From Novosphingobium sp. PhB165 (GTDB taxonomy: Bacteria; Pseudomonadota; Alphaproteobacteria; Sphingomonadales; Sphingomonadaceae): DNA of 64,000 nt. Of this stretch, positions 1 through 8,146 are shown one piece after another. The stretch spans positions 868,001 to 932,000 of the forward strand of contig NZ_SLVB01000001.1 in assembly GCF_004341845.1 (NCBI RefSeq). The letters are read 5' to 3'. The notes below the pieces were generated by a model. It searched no databases. It saw only the letters and a program-made list of their open reading frames with translations, and was not told where the DNA came from. The translations under genes were made by a program, and so were the position numbers. The stretch's first letter is position 1. Each line of letters begins with the position of its first letter.

Positions 1-37
1 ACCTTCTGAGCCCCCGCGCCCACCCCCGGAGAATCGC

Positions 38-982
38 GTGAACGAATCCCTCGTCGCACTGGCACCACCAGCGCTGCCCCCGCAGGCCCCGCCCATCCAG
101 CTGACGCCGCAAGACCGCACCTCCAATCGCGGCAAGCAGGCTCTTTTCTCGATCGCGCTGTCGCTCGCGGTCATCGCCGCCGTTATCCATGAAATGGGCG
201 GCCTCGAAATCGCGCGGATGCGGGCGATGATGCCCGTGAGTATCGGCTTCTGGCTGGTCTTCGCCGCCGGTTACCTTGTCACCCCGGCCAGCGAATGGCT
301 GATCTTCAACCGCCTCTGGGGCATTCCGCCGGGGGGCATCCTCGCGCTGCTGCGCAAGAAGATCTACAACGAACTGCTGCTCGGCTATCTGGGCGAGGCC
401 TATTTCTACACCTGGGCCCGCAAGCGCGTTTCGCTGACGGCGGCGCCGTTCGGCGCGGTGAAAGACGTGGCGATCCTCTCGGCGATGACCGGCAACGTGG
501 TGACCATGCTGCTGGTGGCGATCATGCTGCCGATCGTGGGCATGACGCGGCTGGGGCTCGATTCGCGGATGCTGGTCTATTCGCTGGCGCTGCTGGTGGT
601 GATCTCGGCCGCGACGATGCTGCTGCGCCGGAAGGTCTTCACGCTGCCGCGATCCGAACTGGTGATGATCACGCAGGTCCACCTCGCGCGCATCGCCTTC
701 ACCACGCTGTCGAATGCGGTGATGTGGCACATCGTCCTGCCGCAAGTGCCGCTGAGCTGGTGGCTGTTCCTGGCGACGCTGCGCCTGCTCGTCTCGCGCC
801 TGCCGCTGATGCCGAACAAGGACCTCCTGTTCGCCGGTTTCGCCGTGCTCGCGCTTGGCAATCAAGGCGACATCGGCCCGCTGATGATGCTGATGGCAGG
901 CCTGATCCTGGCGACGCACCTCGTACTGGGCGCGCTCCTCGCGATCCGTGACCTCGCCGCTCCCGAGGAGATCGCCGTATGA
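38..982 (+). CDS. polytopic membrane protein of unknown function
   Basis: Integral membrane protein of 314 residues. A proline-rich cytoplasmic-looking N-terminus (about residues 1-32) is followed by six or more hydrophobic segments, roughly at 35-52, 65-83, 145-167, 178-195, 240-255 and 262-305. The start is a GTG with a CGGAGA ribosome-binding site 5 bases upstream. The stop codon overlaps the start of the DUF2141 gene by four bases (ATGA), and a GT4 glycosyltransferase follows, so the three genes probably form one unit acting on envelope glycans or lipids. That role is inferred from context only. No catalytic motif is visible. The operon may begin upstream of the window. Confidence 0.75.
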   Translation: MNESLVALAPPALPPQAPPIQLTPQDRTSNRGKQALFSIALSLAVIAAVIHEMGGLEIARMRAMMPVSIGFWLVFAAGYLVTPASEWLIFNRLWGIPPGGILALLRKKIYNELLLGYLGEAYFYTWARKRVSLTAAPFGAVKDVAILSAMTGNVVTMLLVAIMLPIVGMTRLGLDSRMLVYSLALLVVISAATMLLRRKVFTLPRSELVMITQVHLARIAFTTLSNAVMWHIVLPQVPLSWWLFLATLRLLVSRLPLMPNKDLLFAGFAVLALGNQGDIGPLMMLMAGLILATHLVLGALLAIRDLAAPEEIAV

Positions 983-1482
983 GCCTCTCGCTGTTGCTCC
1001 CGCTCGCCGCCGCGCTGATCCCTTCCACCCCCGACCTCGGCAAGGCCGAAGGCCAGTGCCGCGCCGGGGAACGCGGCCCGGCCTTCGAGGTCGAAGTGGT
1101 TGGCCTGAAAGACCGCGTCGGCAAGCTCAAGCTCGAAGTCTATCCGGCCAACGACAAGGATTTCCTGGCCGACGACAATGTGCTGGTCAGCGCGGGCAAG
1201 ACCTTCCGGCGCGTGGAAGTTCCGGTTCCGGCAACGGGCAACCCGAAGCTCTGCGTGCGCCTGCCCGGACCAGGCACATTCGCGGTCACCCTGCTTCACG
1301 ACCGTGACAGCGACCGCAAGTTCAACTGGCGGATCGACGGCATCGGCTTTTCCCAGAACCCCCGACTCGGCTGGGGCAAGCCGAGCGTGCGCAGCGTCAG
1401 CACCGTTGCCGGCAGCGGCATGACCTCGCTGCGCATCGTGCTCAATTATCGCCACGGGCTGGGCGTCGCCCCACTCAACTAA
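979..1482 (+). CDS. DUF2141 family exported protein
   Basis: A 167-residue protein starting with a signal-peptide-like hydrophobic stretch (residues 2-13, LLLPLAAALIP type). The body matches the DUF2141 pattern: a beta-rich fold with the segments VGKLKLEVYPA, AVTLLHDRDSDRKFNW and GIGFSQNPRLGWGKPS. DUF2141 proteins are small periplasmic proteins of unknown biochemistry that are common in sphingomonads and Bacteroidetes. The ATG overlaps the stop of the preceding membrane-protein gene (ATGA), which suggests translational coupling. The glycosyltransferase gene begins 27 bases downstream. Confidence 0.85.
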   Translation: MSLSLLLPLAAALIPSTPDLGKAEGQCRAGERGPAFEVEVVGLKDRVGKLKLEVYPANDKDFLADDNVLVSAGKTFRRVEVPVPATGNPKLCVRLPGPGTFAVTLLHDRDSDRKFNWRIDGIGFSQNPRLGWGKPSVRSVSTVAGSGMTSLRIVLNYRHGLGVAPLN

Positions 1483-1509
1483 GCCAGTACCGGTCGCAAG
1501 GATAACAAC

Positions 1510-2661
1510 ATGAGAATCGTTGACGTCTGCGCATTCTATTCGCCGCAGGGTGGCGGCGTGCGGACTTATGTCGAGCAGAAGCTGCGCATCGGCCCCACGC
1601 TGGGTCACAAGATCGTGATCCTCGCCCCCGGTGACGAGGACGCGGTGATCGAGCGCGGGCCCGGCGCCCGCATCGTCACGCTGAAAAGCCCGCGCTTCCC
1701 GCTCGACCGCAAGTACTGGTATTTCAACGAGGCGGGACGGCTCCACGCCGCGCTCGACGCACTGGAGCCCGATTTCGTTGAGGCGACCTCCCCATGGCGC
1801 AGCGCCTCGCTCGTCGCCGATTGGCCCTCGGCCACGCCGCGCAGTCTGGTCATGCATGCCGATCCGCTTTCGGCCTATGCCTATCGCTGGCTGGGCGACG
1901 TGTTTTCCCGCCAGACCATCGACCGGCAGTTCTCGGTATTCTGGGAGCACCTACGGCGGCACTCACGCCGCTATGATTATGTCGTCTGCGCCAACAGCGA
2001 TTTGTCCCGGCGTCTCGACGAGGGCGGGGTCCAGCACACGATGACAATCCCGATGGGCGTGGAGGCGGAGCGCTTCTCGCCTGCCTTGCGTGATCCCGCG
2101 TTGCGCGCGCGGCTGCTGGCGGACTGCGATTTGTCGGAAAGCGCCGCCTTGCTGCTGGCGGTGGGCCGCCTTGCACCCGAAAAACGCTGGCCCATGGTGA
2201 TCGATGCCGTCAGCATGGCCAGCCAGGAGAGCCCGATCGGCCTCGTCATGCTGGGCGAAGGGCGCGAGCATCGCACGATCCTGCGTCATATCGCCGGCAA
2301 CCCGCACGTGCGCCTCTTCGCGCCGGAGCGAGACCGGCTGGCTTTCGCGCGGATCATGGCCAGCGCCGATGCGCTGGTCCACGGCTGCGAGGCGGAAACG
2401 TTCTGCATGACTGCGGCCGAAGCGCGGGCGAGCGGCGTTCCGGTGGTGGTCCCCGATGCGGGCGGCGCCGCCGATCACGCGCGCGATGGCGCCGGGCGGA
2501 CTTATGCCGCCGCCGATGTCCACGCCGCGGCCGAAGCGATCCGCGCCGTCGTGCGTGATCGTCCACGCCCGGCGGCAACCGCGCGGACCATGGACGAGCA
2601 TTTCAACGACTTGTTCGCCGCTTACGAAAGCAGTCTCGTCAAGCGCCGGCGCGCGGCCTGA
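1510..2661 (+). CDS. GT4-type glycosyltransferase
   Basis: A 383-residue GT-B fold glycosyltransferase. The N-terminal acceptor domain begins with the typical MRIVDVC strand and a glycine-rich loop (SPQGGGVRTY, residues 11-20). The C-terminal nucleotide-sugar domain shows VGRLAPEKRW (about 218-227), LVMLGEGREH and the family 4 segment around HGCEAETFCMTAAEARASG, which carries the E-x7-E-like retaining motif. It is expected to transfer a sugar from a nucleotide donor to a lipid or polysaccharide acceptor on the inner face of the membrane. Donor and acceptor cannot be read from sequence. It is the third gene of the unit that starts at the left edge. Confidence 0.85.
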   Translation: MRIVDVCAFYSPQGGGVRTYVEQKLRIGPTLGHKIVILAPGDEDAVIERGPGARIVTLKSPRFPLDRKYWYFNEAGRLHAALDALEPDFVEATSPWRSASLVADWPSATPRSLVMHADPLSAYAYRWLGDVFSRQTIDRQFSVFWEHLRRHSRRYDYVVCANSDLSRRLDEGGVQHTMTIPMGVEAERFSPALRDPALRARLLADCDLSESAALLLAVGRLAPEKRWPMVIDAVSMASQESPIGLVMLGEGREHRTILRHIAGNPHVRLFAPERDRLAFARIMASADALVHGCEAETFCMTAAEARASGVPVVVPDAGGAADHARDGAGRTYAAADVHAAAEAIRAVVRDRPRPAATARTMDEHFNDLFAAYESSLVKRRRAA

Positions 2662-2712
2662 TGCGGCGGCAGTGCACGCGCCCCGGGACGACCTTCCCGG
2701 AGCGCCTGTGCG

Positions 2713-4155
2713 TCAGTCCTGCTCCCAGCCTCCGCCGAGCGCCATGAACACCGCAATCTGATCGTCCACCAGCGCGGCTTCGGCAGCGGCGTGGTTGACT
2801 TCGGTGGCCGCCAGATTGGCCTGCGCGGTCAACAGCGAAAGAATGTCGCTGCGGCCGAAACGGAACAGCTTGGCCGCCTGCGCCTGCGAGACGCCCGCGC
2901 TTCTGCTCGCGCTGCCGAGCGCAGCGGCCCGATCGGTATCGCGCGCATAAGTCTCCAGCGCCGTCTCGGTGCCGCGCAGGGCATCGAGCACGGTGCTGTC
3001 GAACTTCGCAAGGTCGACATCGACTTGCGCATTGGCCTGATCGATGCGCGCCTTGACCAGCGGCCGGTTCGGGAAACTCCAGTTCAGCATCGGTCCGAAG
3101 CTGAAGCCGAAGCTGTGCGTCGTGCCGATGTTTTCCAGTTTGCCGTCGTTGATGATCCCGCCGCCGATGCTGACCGTGGGATAAAGGTCGGCCGTGACGA
3201 CGCCGATACGCGCGGTATCCCCCGCGATGGTGCGCTCCGCCTGCCGGATGTCGGGACGGCGGCGGATCATCGCCGCGCCGTCGCCCACCGGCATCGGCTT
3301 GCGGAGCGTCGGCAGCGCCGAACAGCTTTCGACATCGGCGGGATATTCCGCCGGCGGCTTTCCGAGCAGCGTGGCCAGCAGATAGAGCGCGGCCTTGCGC
3401 TTGGCGGCATAGCCCGGAAGGCTGGCCTTGCTGCTCTCGACCGCAGTGCGCGAACGGCTGGTATCGAACGCCGTTCCGCGACCGCCGCGCTTGAGCCGGG
3501 TAGTCGCATCAAGCGTCTGCTGCTGCAGCGCGATCACCTTGCGGACAGTCGCTTCCTGATAGTTCGCGGCGCAGACGTCGGCATAGGCCTTCGTGGTCGC
3601 GGCCGCCACGCTGATGCGTACCGCGTCGCGCGCGGCTTCCACCGCCTCACGGTCGGCAAGGCTGCTTTCGATGGCGCGCTTCAGCTTGCCGTTGAGGTCG
3701 AGCGGATAGCTCAGCGCCAGACCAAGATCATACGTCAGCACGCCGGGCATGTTGGTGCCCACCGATGTCAGCGTATAGTCGCGTTCGAGAGCGCCATTGG
3801 CCTGCACCGTCGTTTCGAGGCCCTTCTCGCCGACATACTGACGCACAACGGCATCGGCCTTGCGCAAGTTGGCATCGGCCGCGTGCAAGTTGGTATTGGC
3901 TTCCAGCGCCTGCTCGACCAGCGCGTTGAGGCGCGGATCGTCATAGAGACGCCACCAGTGATCGGGCAGCGGATCTTGCGAGAAGTAGGACCCCTGCCCC
4001 GATGCGAAAGCACCGGTGGCACCGGGCGTGGTAGCTGCCGAATTCTCGGGCGGCTTGTAATTAGGCCCGGCCACGCAGCCGCCGAGCAGGGCCAGCGCCC
4101 CCAGCGAGGCGGCGCCGAGCAGGCGGCCGGAGATGCGACAGGCGGAGCGGATCAC
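2713..4155 (-). CDS. NodT-family outer-membrane efflux lipoprotein
   Basis: A 480-residue outer-membrane factor of an RND/MFS-type tripartite efflux system (TolC/OprM superfamily, NodT branch). The N-terminal signal ends in a lipobox, LALLGGC, with the lipidated cysteine at residue 27, followed by the usual VAGPNYKPP. Two OEP repeats follow; the motifs DHWWRLYDDPRLNALVEQAL and RRPDIRQAERTIAGDTARIG are typical. It is the last gene of the operon marR-FUSC-DUF1656-HlyD-NodT, and its ATG overlaps the adaptor stop codon (positions 4152-4155). It would form the outer-membrane channel for the pump encoded upstream. Confidence 0.93.
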   Translation of the reverse strand: MIRSACRISGRLLGAASLGALALLGGCVAGPNYKPPENSAATTPGATGAFASGQGSYFSQDPLPDHWWRLYDDPRLNALVEQALEANTNLHAADANLRKADAVVRQYVGEKGLETTVQANGALERDYTLTSVGTNMPGVLTYDLGLALSYPLDLNGKLKRAIESSLADREAVEAARDAVRISVAAATTKAYADVCAANYQEATVRKVIALQQQTLDATTRLKRGGRGTAFDTSRSRTAVESSKASLPGYAAKRKAALYLLATLLGKPPAEYPADVESCSALPTLRKPMPVGDGAAMIRRRPDIRQAERTIAGDTARIGVVTADLYPTVSIGGGIINDGKLENIGTTHSFGFSFGPMLNWSFPNRPLVKARIDQANAQVDVDLAKFDSTVLDALRGTETALETYARDTDRAAALGSASRSAGVSQAQAAKLFRFGRSDILSLLTAQANLAATEVNHAAAEAALVDDQIAVFMALGGGWEQD

Positions 4156-5162
4156 TTGGCACGCTCCGTCGGCGCGGCCGCAGCCGTTTGCGCGGGTGCC
4201 GGTTGCGCAGGGACAGTCTGGGCCGGAGCAGGCTGAGCGGGAACAGTCTGGGCCGGAGCGCGCTGTCCTGCCGGTTGACCCTTGGCCGGCGCCTGATCGT
4301 GCTGTTCGATCGTTACTGTCGCCGTCCGGCCAACGATGAGGCGCACGCCGCTCGGCACTTCGGTCAGGCGGATACGGACCGGAATGCGCTGGGCCAGACG
4401 GACCCAGGTGAACGTGGGATCGACGTTAGGCAGCAGGTTGTGCGAGTCCGTGCGGGTGGTGTCGCCAATGCCCGCCGCAATGCTCTCGACCACGCCCTTC
4501 ACCGGCCGGGTCTCGCCCATCAGTACCACGGTGACCGGCGCGCCGACGTGGATGTGCGGCAGCTTGGTTTCCTCGAAATAGCCCTCGACCCGGATCGAAT
4601 CGCGGTCGATCAGCGCCATCGCCTGACTGCCGGGCGCGACGAAGTCGCCCGGGTGCAGGTCAAGGTTGGTGACGGTGCCGTTGACCGAGGCGCGTACATT
4701 CGTGCGGGCAAGATCGAGCTTGGCCTTGTCCAGCGCGCTCAGCGACTGGTCCAGCGCGGCGCGCGCGGTGGCGACGGCGGCGACGTTCTGTTCATGGCTT
4801 TCGGTCGCGACGAGATCGCCCAGCGCAAGGTCGCGCGCGGCCTCTCGCTGCGCCTGACCGAGCTTCGCCTGGGCGCTCTGCACGGCGGCCTGCGCCGCCT
4901 GCACTGCCAGCGAATAGCGCGGCCGGTCGATCACGAAGAGCAGGTCGCCCGCCCTCACCTCCTGATTGTCGCGCACCTCGACCGAGGTGACGAGACCGCC
5001 GATGTCGGGCGTGACCCGCACAACGTCCGCACGAACGCGGCCGTCACGGGTCCAGGGGCTGTTTTCGTAATGATTCCAGAGCCAGATCGCCACCAGCGCG
5101 GCGATAACGACAAGCACGAGGGTCGCAAGGCTCGGGGCAATCCGGGCAAACAGGTTCTTCAT
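4152..5162 (-). CDS. HlyD/EmrA-type membrane fusion protein (AaeA-like)
   Basis: Periplasmic adaptor of the efflux system, 336 residues from the ATG at 5162. That start is chosen because it overlaps the DUF1656 stop by ATGA and opens directly on the membrane anchor (IAPSLATLVLVVIAALVAI, about residues 8-26). Then come the biotinyl-lipoyl-like half (VRADVVRVTPDIGGLVTSV), a coiled-coil hairpin rich in Ala and Gln (about 85-140), and the second lipoyl half (VRASVNGTVTNLDLHPGDFV). The family bridges inner-membrane pump and outer-membrane channel. The C-terminal 50 residues are a Pro/Ala/Gln/Thr repeat tail built from an APAQTVPAQP unit, unusual for the family. Confidence 0.92.
   Translation of the reverse strand: MKNLFARIAPSLATLVLVVIAALVAIWLWNHYENSPWTRDGRVRADVVRVTPDIGGLVTSVEVRDNQEVRAGDLLFVIDRPRYSLAVQAAQAAVQSAQAKLGQAQREAARDLALGDLVATESHEQNVAAVATARAALDQSLSALDKAKLDLARTNVRASVNGTVTNLDLHPGDFVAPGSQAMALIDRDSIRVEGYFEETKLPHIHVGAPVTVVLMGETRPVKGVVESIAAGIGDTTRTDSHNLLPNVDPTFTWVRLAQRIPVRIRLTEVPSGVRLIVGRTATVTIEQHDQAPAKGQPAGQRAPAQTVPAQPAPAQTVPAQPAPAQTAAAAPTERAK
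4179..4265 (-). repeat. tandem repeat coding an Ala/Pro/Gln tail
   Basis: About three copies of a roughly 30-base in-frame unit coding APAQTVPAQP or variants, at the extreme 3' end of the HlyD-type adaptor gene. Two copies are nearly identical (both contain CAGTCTGGGCCGGAGC on the plus strand) and the third is diverged. Copy number is likely to vary between strains. Confidence 0.7.
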
Positions 5163-5374
5163 TGGCGGAAACCGATCAGCGGAGCGGCCCAGACCAGAAG
5201 CCCGAGCACGAAGATGTAGAGGCACAGGTCAACCGCCGCACGATAAGCGAACAGGCGGTAGAAACCCACGAGATTGGCGATGCGCATGAGCATCAGCGTG
5301 ATGATCGAGGCAATCACTGCCAGCACCAGCAGCGTCGGCACGAACACGCCGTCGAACGAGACTTCTCCCCTCAT
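5159..5374 (-). CDS. DUF1656 small membrane protein (AaeX-like)
   Basis: A 71-residue protein with two hydrophobic segments (about residues 12-30 and 47-66), matching DUF1656, the small inner-membrane partner found in AaeX-AaeA-AaeB-type aromatic-acid efflux systems. The EVSFDGVFVPTLL opening is typical of the family. Both ends overlap neighbours by ATGA: its start overlaps the FUSC stop (5371-5374) and its stop overlaps the adaptor start (5159-5162). The exact biochemical role of the family is not established. Confidence 0.9.
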   Translation of the reverse strand: MRGEVSFDGVFVPTLLVLAVIASIITLMLMRIANLVGFYRLFAYRAAVDLCLYIFVLGLLVWAAPLIGFRQ

Positions 5375-7443
5375 GCCGGAACCTGCGAAGCGGGGGTGAT
5401 CGTGGAAGCGGCGATGGGCGCGGCATCGGGGAAGATGTTGCGGCGCAAGCTCACCAGCCCCAGCGCACCGGCGCGGCTGACCTCGCGGTCCTTGTCCCGC
5501 AGCACCGCGTCCAGCGCCAGATCGATGTCATGGAGCAGTTCCGGGTCCGCCGGTGCCGGACGGTCGGGCACGAGACTGCGGTAATATTCGCCGACGCGCC
5601 GCAGCACGGCGGTGAGCGGGGCACTGCGTTCGGGCGACATGCCAAGGCGCAGTTCGCGCAGCTCGCCGATGGCGATGCCCGTGCGCAGATCGCGCAAGGC
5701 ATCGTAAAGCGGCTTTCCGGGCGAGCGCCCTGCCATGGCAAGGCGCGGGGCAAGTTGGGCAATTCGATCGAGCATACGGTTGATCCAGGCGCGCACGTCG
5801 GGCGGCGCCATGAGGTTGGAGCGTTCGGCGATGTCCATCCAGCCCGCGCGCAAGGTGCGCCGGATAGCGCCCTCCGCCCCTGTCGAACTGAGCAGCCGGA
5901 TCATGACGATGGCGTAGAGAATGCCGGTAAGCTGGGCGAGCGAGCCGTTCATGTAGCCGGCAAAGCCGCCAACGTAGCGATCCGCCACCAGCACCGGAGT
6001 ACCGAGCCCGAGCAGCAGCGGCACCGCGATACCGCCGAAGCGCGGCGATTGCATGAGCATGCCCAGTATCAGCAGCATCGGCGCCATGGCGGCCGCAAAT
6101 TCCAGGTAGCCGTCGAGCCGGGGCAAAATCACGAAGCCGTAGAGCATGCCGAGCAGTGTGGCGATGAAAGTGCCCACGAAGAACGAGCGCAGCGGCGCCA
6201 GTGGATCGGGCGCGGACGCAAACAGCGCGGTGAAGACGCCGGCCAGCATGATCGCAGTGCCGCCGTCGTGCCAGCCGCTGTAGATCCACATCACACAGCC
6301 CACGACAATAGTGATGAAGGCACTGAGCGCGCCGCGAATGGCACCGCCGAAGTCGAGGTGAAGCTCACGCCCGCGCCGCCCTTCGAGCAGCGCTGCCGTG
6401 CGCCCGCTGACCGGGCGGGTGGTGGGCGACGCCAACTGCTCGGCAAGGTCGCGGCAATCGCGGTGAGCGCCGATCAGGGTCGCCAGGCGGGACAGCAGGC
6501 TGAGCAGGATCAGGTCGTGCCAGGACGCCCCTTCGCCGACTTGCGGCTCCAGAGCCGCGCAGCGCGCGCGCAAGGCCTCGGCCTCTTCGCTCCTTCGGGC
6601 GATATCCATGGAATCGAGCCGGGAAAACCAGTCTCGGGTATCCGCCAGCAGCGTGGCCACTTCGACAGGTCCGCCGCCGGATTCATGAAGCTGGGCGATA
6701 CGGTCAGCAACCGCCGCACCCAGCGGCATGATCAGCGAGAGCTGGTCCTGCAAGGCGCGAACCGTGCGAATGCGCGGGGCGATCCGGGTGCTTTCGTAGG
6801 GAAGGTGGATCGAGAGCTGATGCAGTTCGGTCACGTCGAGCGCCAGTCGGCGGCGCTCCCTGTCGACCGCAGGATCAACCTCGATATGCAGCGAATCGCC
6901 CGACCACCGCTCGGCATCGGCCAGGATCGTCGAAACGCGGTGAAGCAGGAAGGCCGAGACCGACTGCGGCAGCACCAGCGCGTGGACGAAGCTGCCACAC
7001 AGGATGCCGATGGTGATCTCCTGCACGCGCAGGGCCGCAGTGGTGAAGATCAGCTGCGGCGTATCGACGCTGGGCAGCACGATCAGCACGGCCGTGTAGC
7101 CCGCCAGAACCGAAGCATAGGCGCGCGGCGTGCGATCGAGCAGCGAGATGAAGACGCAGATCGCCAGCCAGCTCCCGATGGCCAGCGTGAGCAGTTCGGG
7201 CGCGTGGACCAGCGGCGGCACCATGATGACAGCCACGGCCGCGCCCACGAATGTGCCCATCACGCGGAACACCGCCTTGGACACGACCGCACCCGCCAGC
7301 GGCTGCGCGACGATGTAAGAAGTGAGGAATGCCCAATAGGGACGGTCGAGCCCGATTGAGAGCGCGATATAGACAGCCAGAATCGCGGCGGCGTACGCCT
7401 TTACCGAAAACAGCGCTGTATCGAGTCCAAAGCGCGTGGTCAT
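5371..7443 (-). CDS. FUSC family aromatic-acid exporter (AaeB-like)
   Basis: A 690-residue inner-membrane pump of the fusaric-acid-resistance family. It shows the two-fold FUSC layout: an N-terminal membrane block (about residues 15-165), a long soluble middle part, and a second membrane block (about 370-510) followed by a soluble C-terminus. With DUF1656, HlyD-type adaptor and outer-membrane factor in the same operon it should export aromatic carboxylic acids or similar toxic weak acids; the substrate is inferred from family only. The ATG overlaps the marR stop (ATGA, 7440-7443), so repressor and pump are co-translated. Confidence 0.92.
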   Translation of the reverse strand: MTTRFGLDTALFSVKAYAAAILAVYIALSIGLDRPYWAFLTSYIVAQPLAGAVVSKAVFRVMGTFVGAAVAVIMVPPLVHAPELLTLAIGSWLAICVFISLLDRTPRAYASVLAGYTAVLIVLPSVDTPQLIFTTAALRVQEITIGILCGSFVHALVLPQSVSAFLLHRVSTILADAERWSGDSLHIEVDPAVDRERRRLALDVTELHQLSIHLPYESTRIAPRIRTVRALQDQLSLIMPLGAAVADRIAQLHESGGGPVEVATLLADTRDWFSRLDSMDIARRSEEAEALRARCAALEPQVGEGASWHDLILLSLLSRLATLIGAHRDCRDLAEQLASPTTRPVSGRTAALLEGRRGRELHLDFGGAIRGALSAFITIVVGCVMWIYSGWHDGGTAIMLAGVFTALFASAPDPLAPLRSFFVGTFIATLLGMLYGFVILPRLDGYLEFAAAMAPMLLILGMLMQSPRFGGIAVPLLLGLGTPVLVADRYVGGFAGYMNGSLAQLTGILYAIVMIRLLSSTGAEGAIRRTLRAGWMDIAERSNLMAPPDVRAWINRMLDRIAQLAPRLAMAGRSPGKPLYDALRDLRTGIAIGELRELRLGMSPERSAPLTAVLRRVGEYYRSLVPDRPAPADPELLHDIDLALDAVLRDKDREVSRAGALGLVSLRRNIFPDAAPIAASTITPASQVPA

Positions 7444-7892
7444 GGCTTGCCGCTGCTCTCGGCCACGCGAACAGCGATCCGGTCAAGAACCGCCACCGTG
7501 GTTTCAAGGTCTTCATCAGAAATGCCATCGAGCAGACCCGCGCGCAATGCATTGAGTCGCGTATCGATTCTTTCTGCCAGCGCAGCACCTTCGGGCGTCA
7601 GCGCAAGGTGTTTAGCGCGGCGGTCGCTCTCGTCGGCAATGCGCTCGATCAAGCCTGCGCCTTCGAGCAAATTCAAGGTGCGCACCAGCGATGGCTCGGT
7701 CACGCCGACGACACGCGCCAGTTCCCCCTGCCGCACTGTTTCTCCAAGACGCAGCAGATGCACCAGCGCCCAGCCCGAGGAATTGGATATCCCGAGCGAG
7801 GACAGCGCATCGTCCGCCAATTGTAGCCATGAGCGCGAAATCGGGCCCAGCCTTGTGGCAAGGGCCCGCTCACGCAACCGTCGTTCCTGCAT
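7440..7892 (-). CDS. MarR family transcriptional regulator
   Basis: A 150-residue winged-helix protein. The recognition-helix region VRQGELARVVGVTEPSLVRTLNLLEGAGLIER (about residues 53-84) and the wing ESDRRAKHLALTPEG match MarR regulators. The gene is the first of the efflux operon and overlaps the pump gene by ATGA, the usual arrangement for a ligand-released autorepressor. A perfect 12-bp inverted repeat lies 10 bases upstream of the ATG and covers the ribosome-binding site (AAGGA), a candidate operator. The inducer is unknown but would be an exported aromatic acid if it follows the family. Confidence 0.92.
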   Translation of the reverse strand: MQERRLRERALATRLGPISRSWLQLADDALSSLGISNSSGWALVHLLRLGETVRQGELARVVGVTEPSLVRTLNLLEGAGLIERIADESDRRAKHLALTPEGAALAERIDTRLNALRAGLLDGISDEDLETTVAVLDRIAVRVAESSGKP

Positions 7893-7901
7893 GCGCGGTC
7901 C

Positions 7902-7913
7902 TTAGCACGCTAA
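7902..7913. promoter_or_regulatory. candidate MarR operator
   Basis: Perfect inverted repeat TTAGC-AC-GCTAA, 10 bases before the marR ATG and overlapping its AAGGA ribosome-binding site on the minus strand. Position and symmetry fit autorepression. A further TTAG follows on the same side. The assignment is inference from position. Confidence 0.5.
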
Positions 7914-8146
7914 CTAATGGCAGCAAGTCACTCCAAGGGAGATATTATTGCAAGTAACGCAAGCGAATAGGCAACTGTCCCCCTCACCAACCACGCTGCA
8001 ATTGCGAAGGATCGTTCGGACCATGGGCGCCCGAACCGGCCACCTTGCAGAATATCTGCGCGCAGGAGGGCTGGTGCGAAGCCGGAAGGCTCGTTAAGCC
8101 TCGGGAAAATCGGTCGCTCTCAATCCCTCCTTGCCGGAGATCGCGC

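Noticed and set aside
5530..7359. 609-codon open frame on the plus strand opposite the FUSC pump gene
   Set aside because: It is the mirror of a strongly supported gene; high GC leaves the opposite frame open. Its product is Arg/Gln/Asp/His-rich without any motif.
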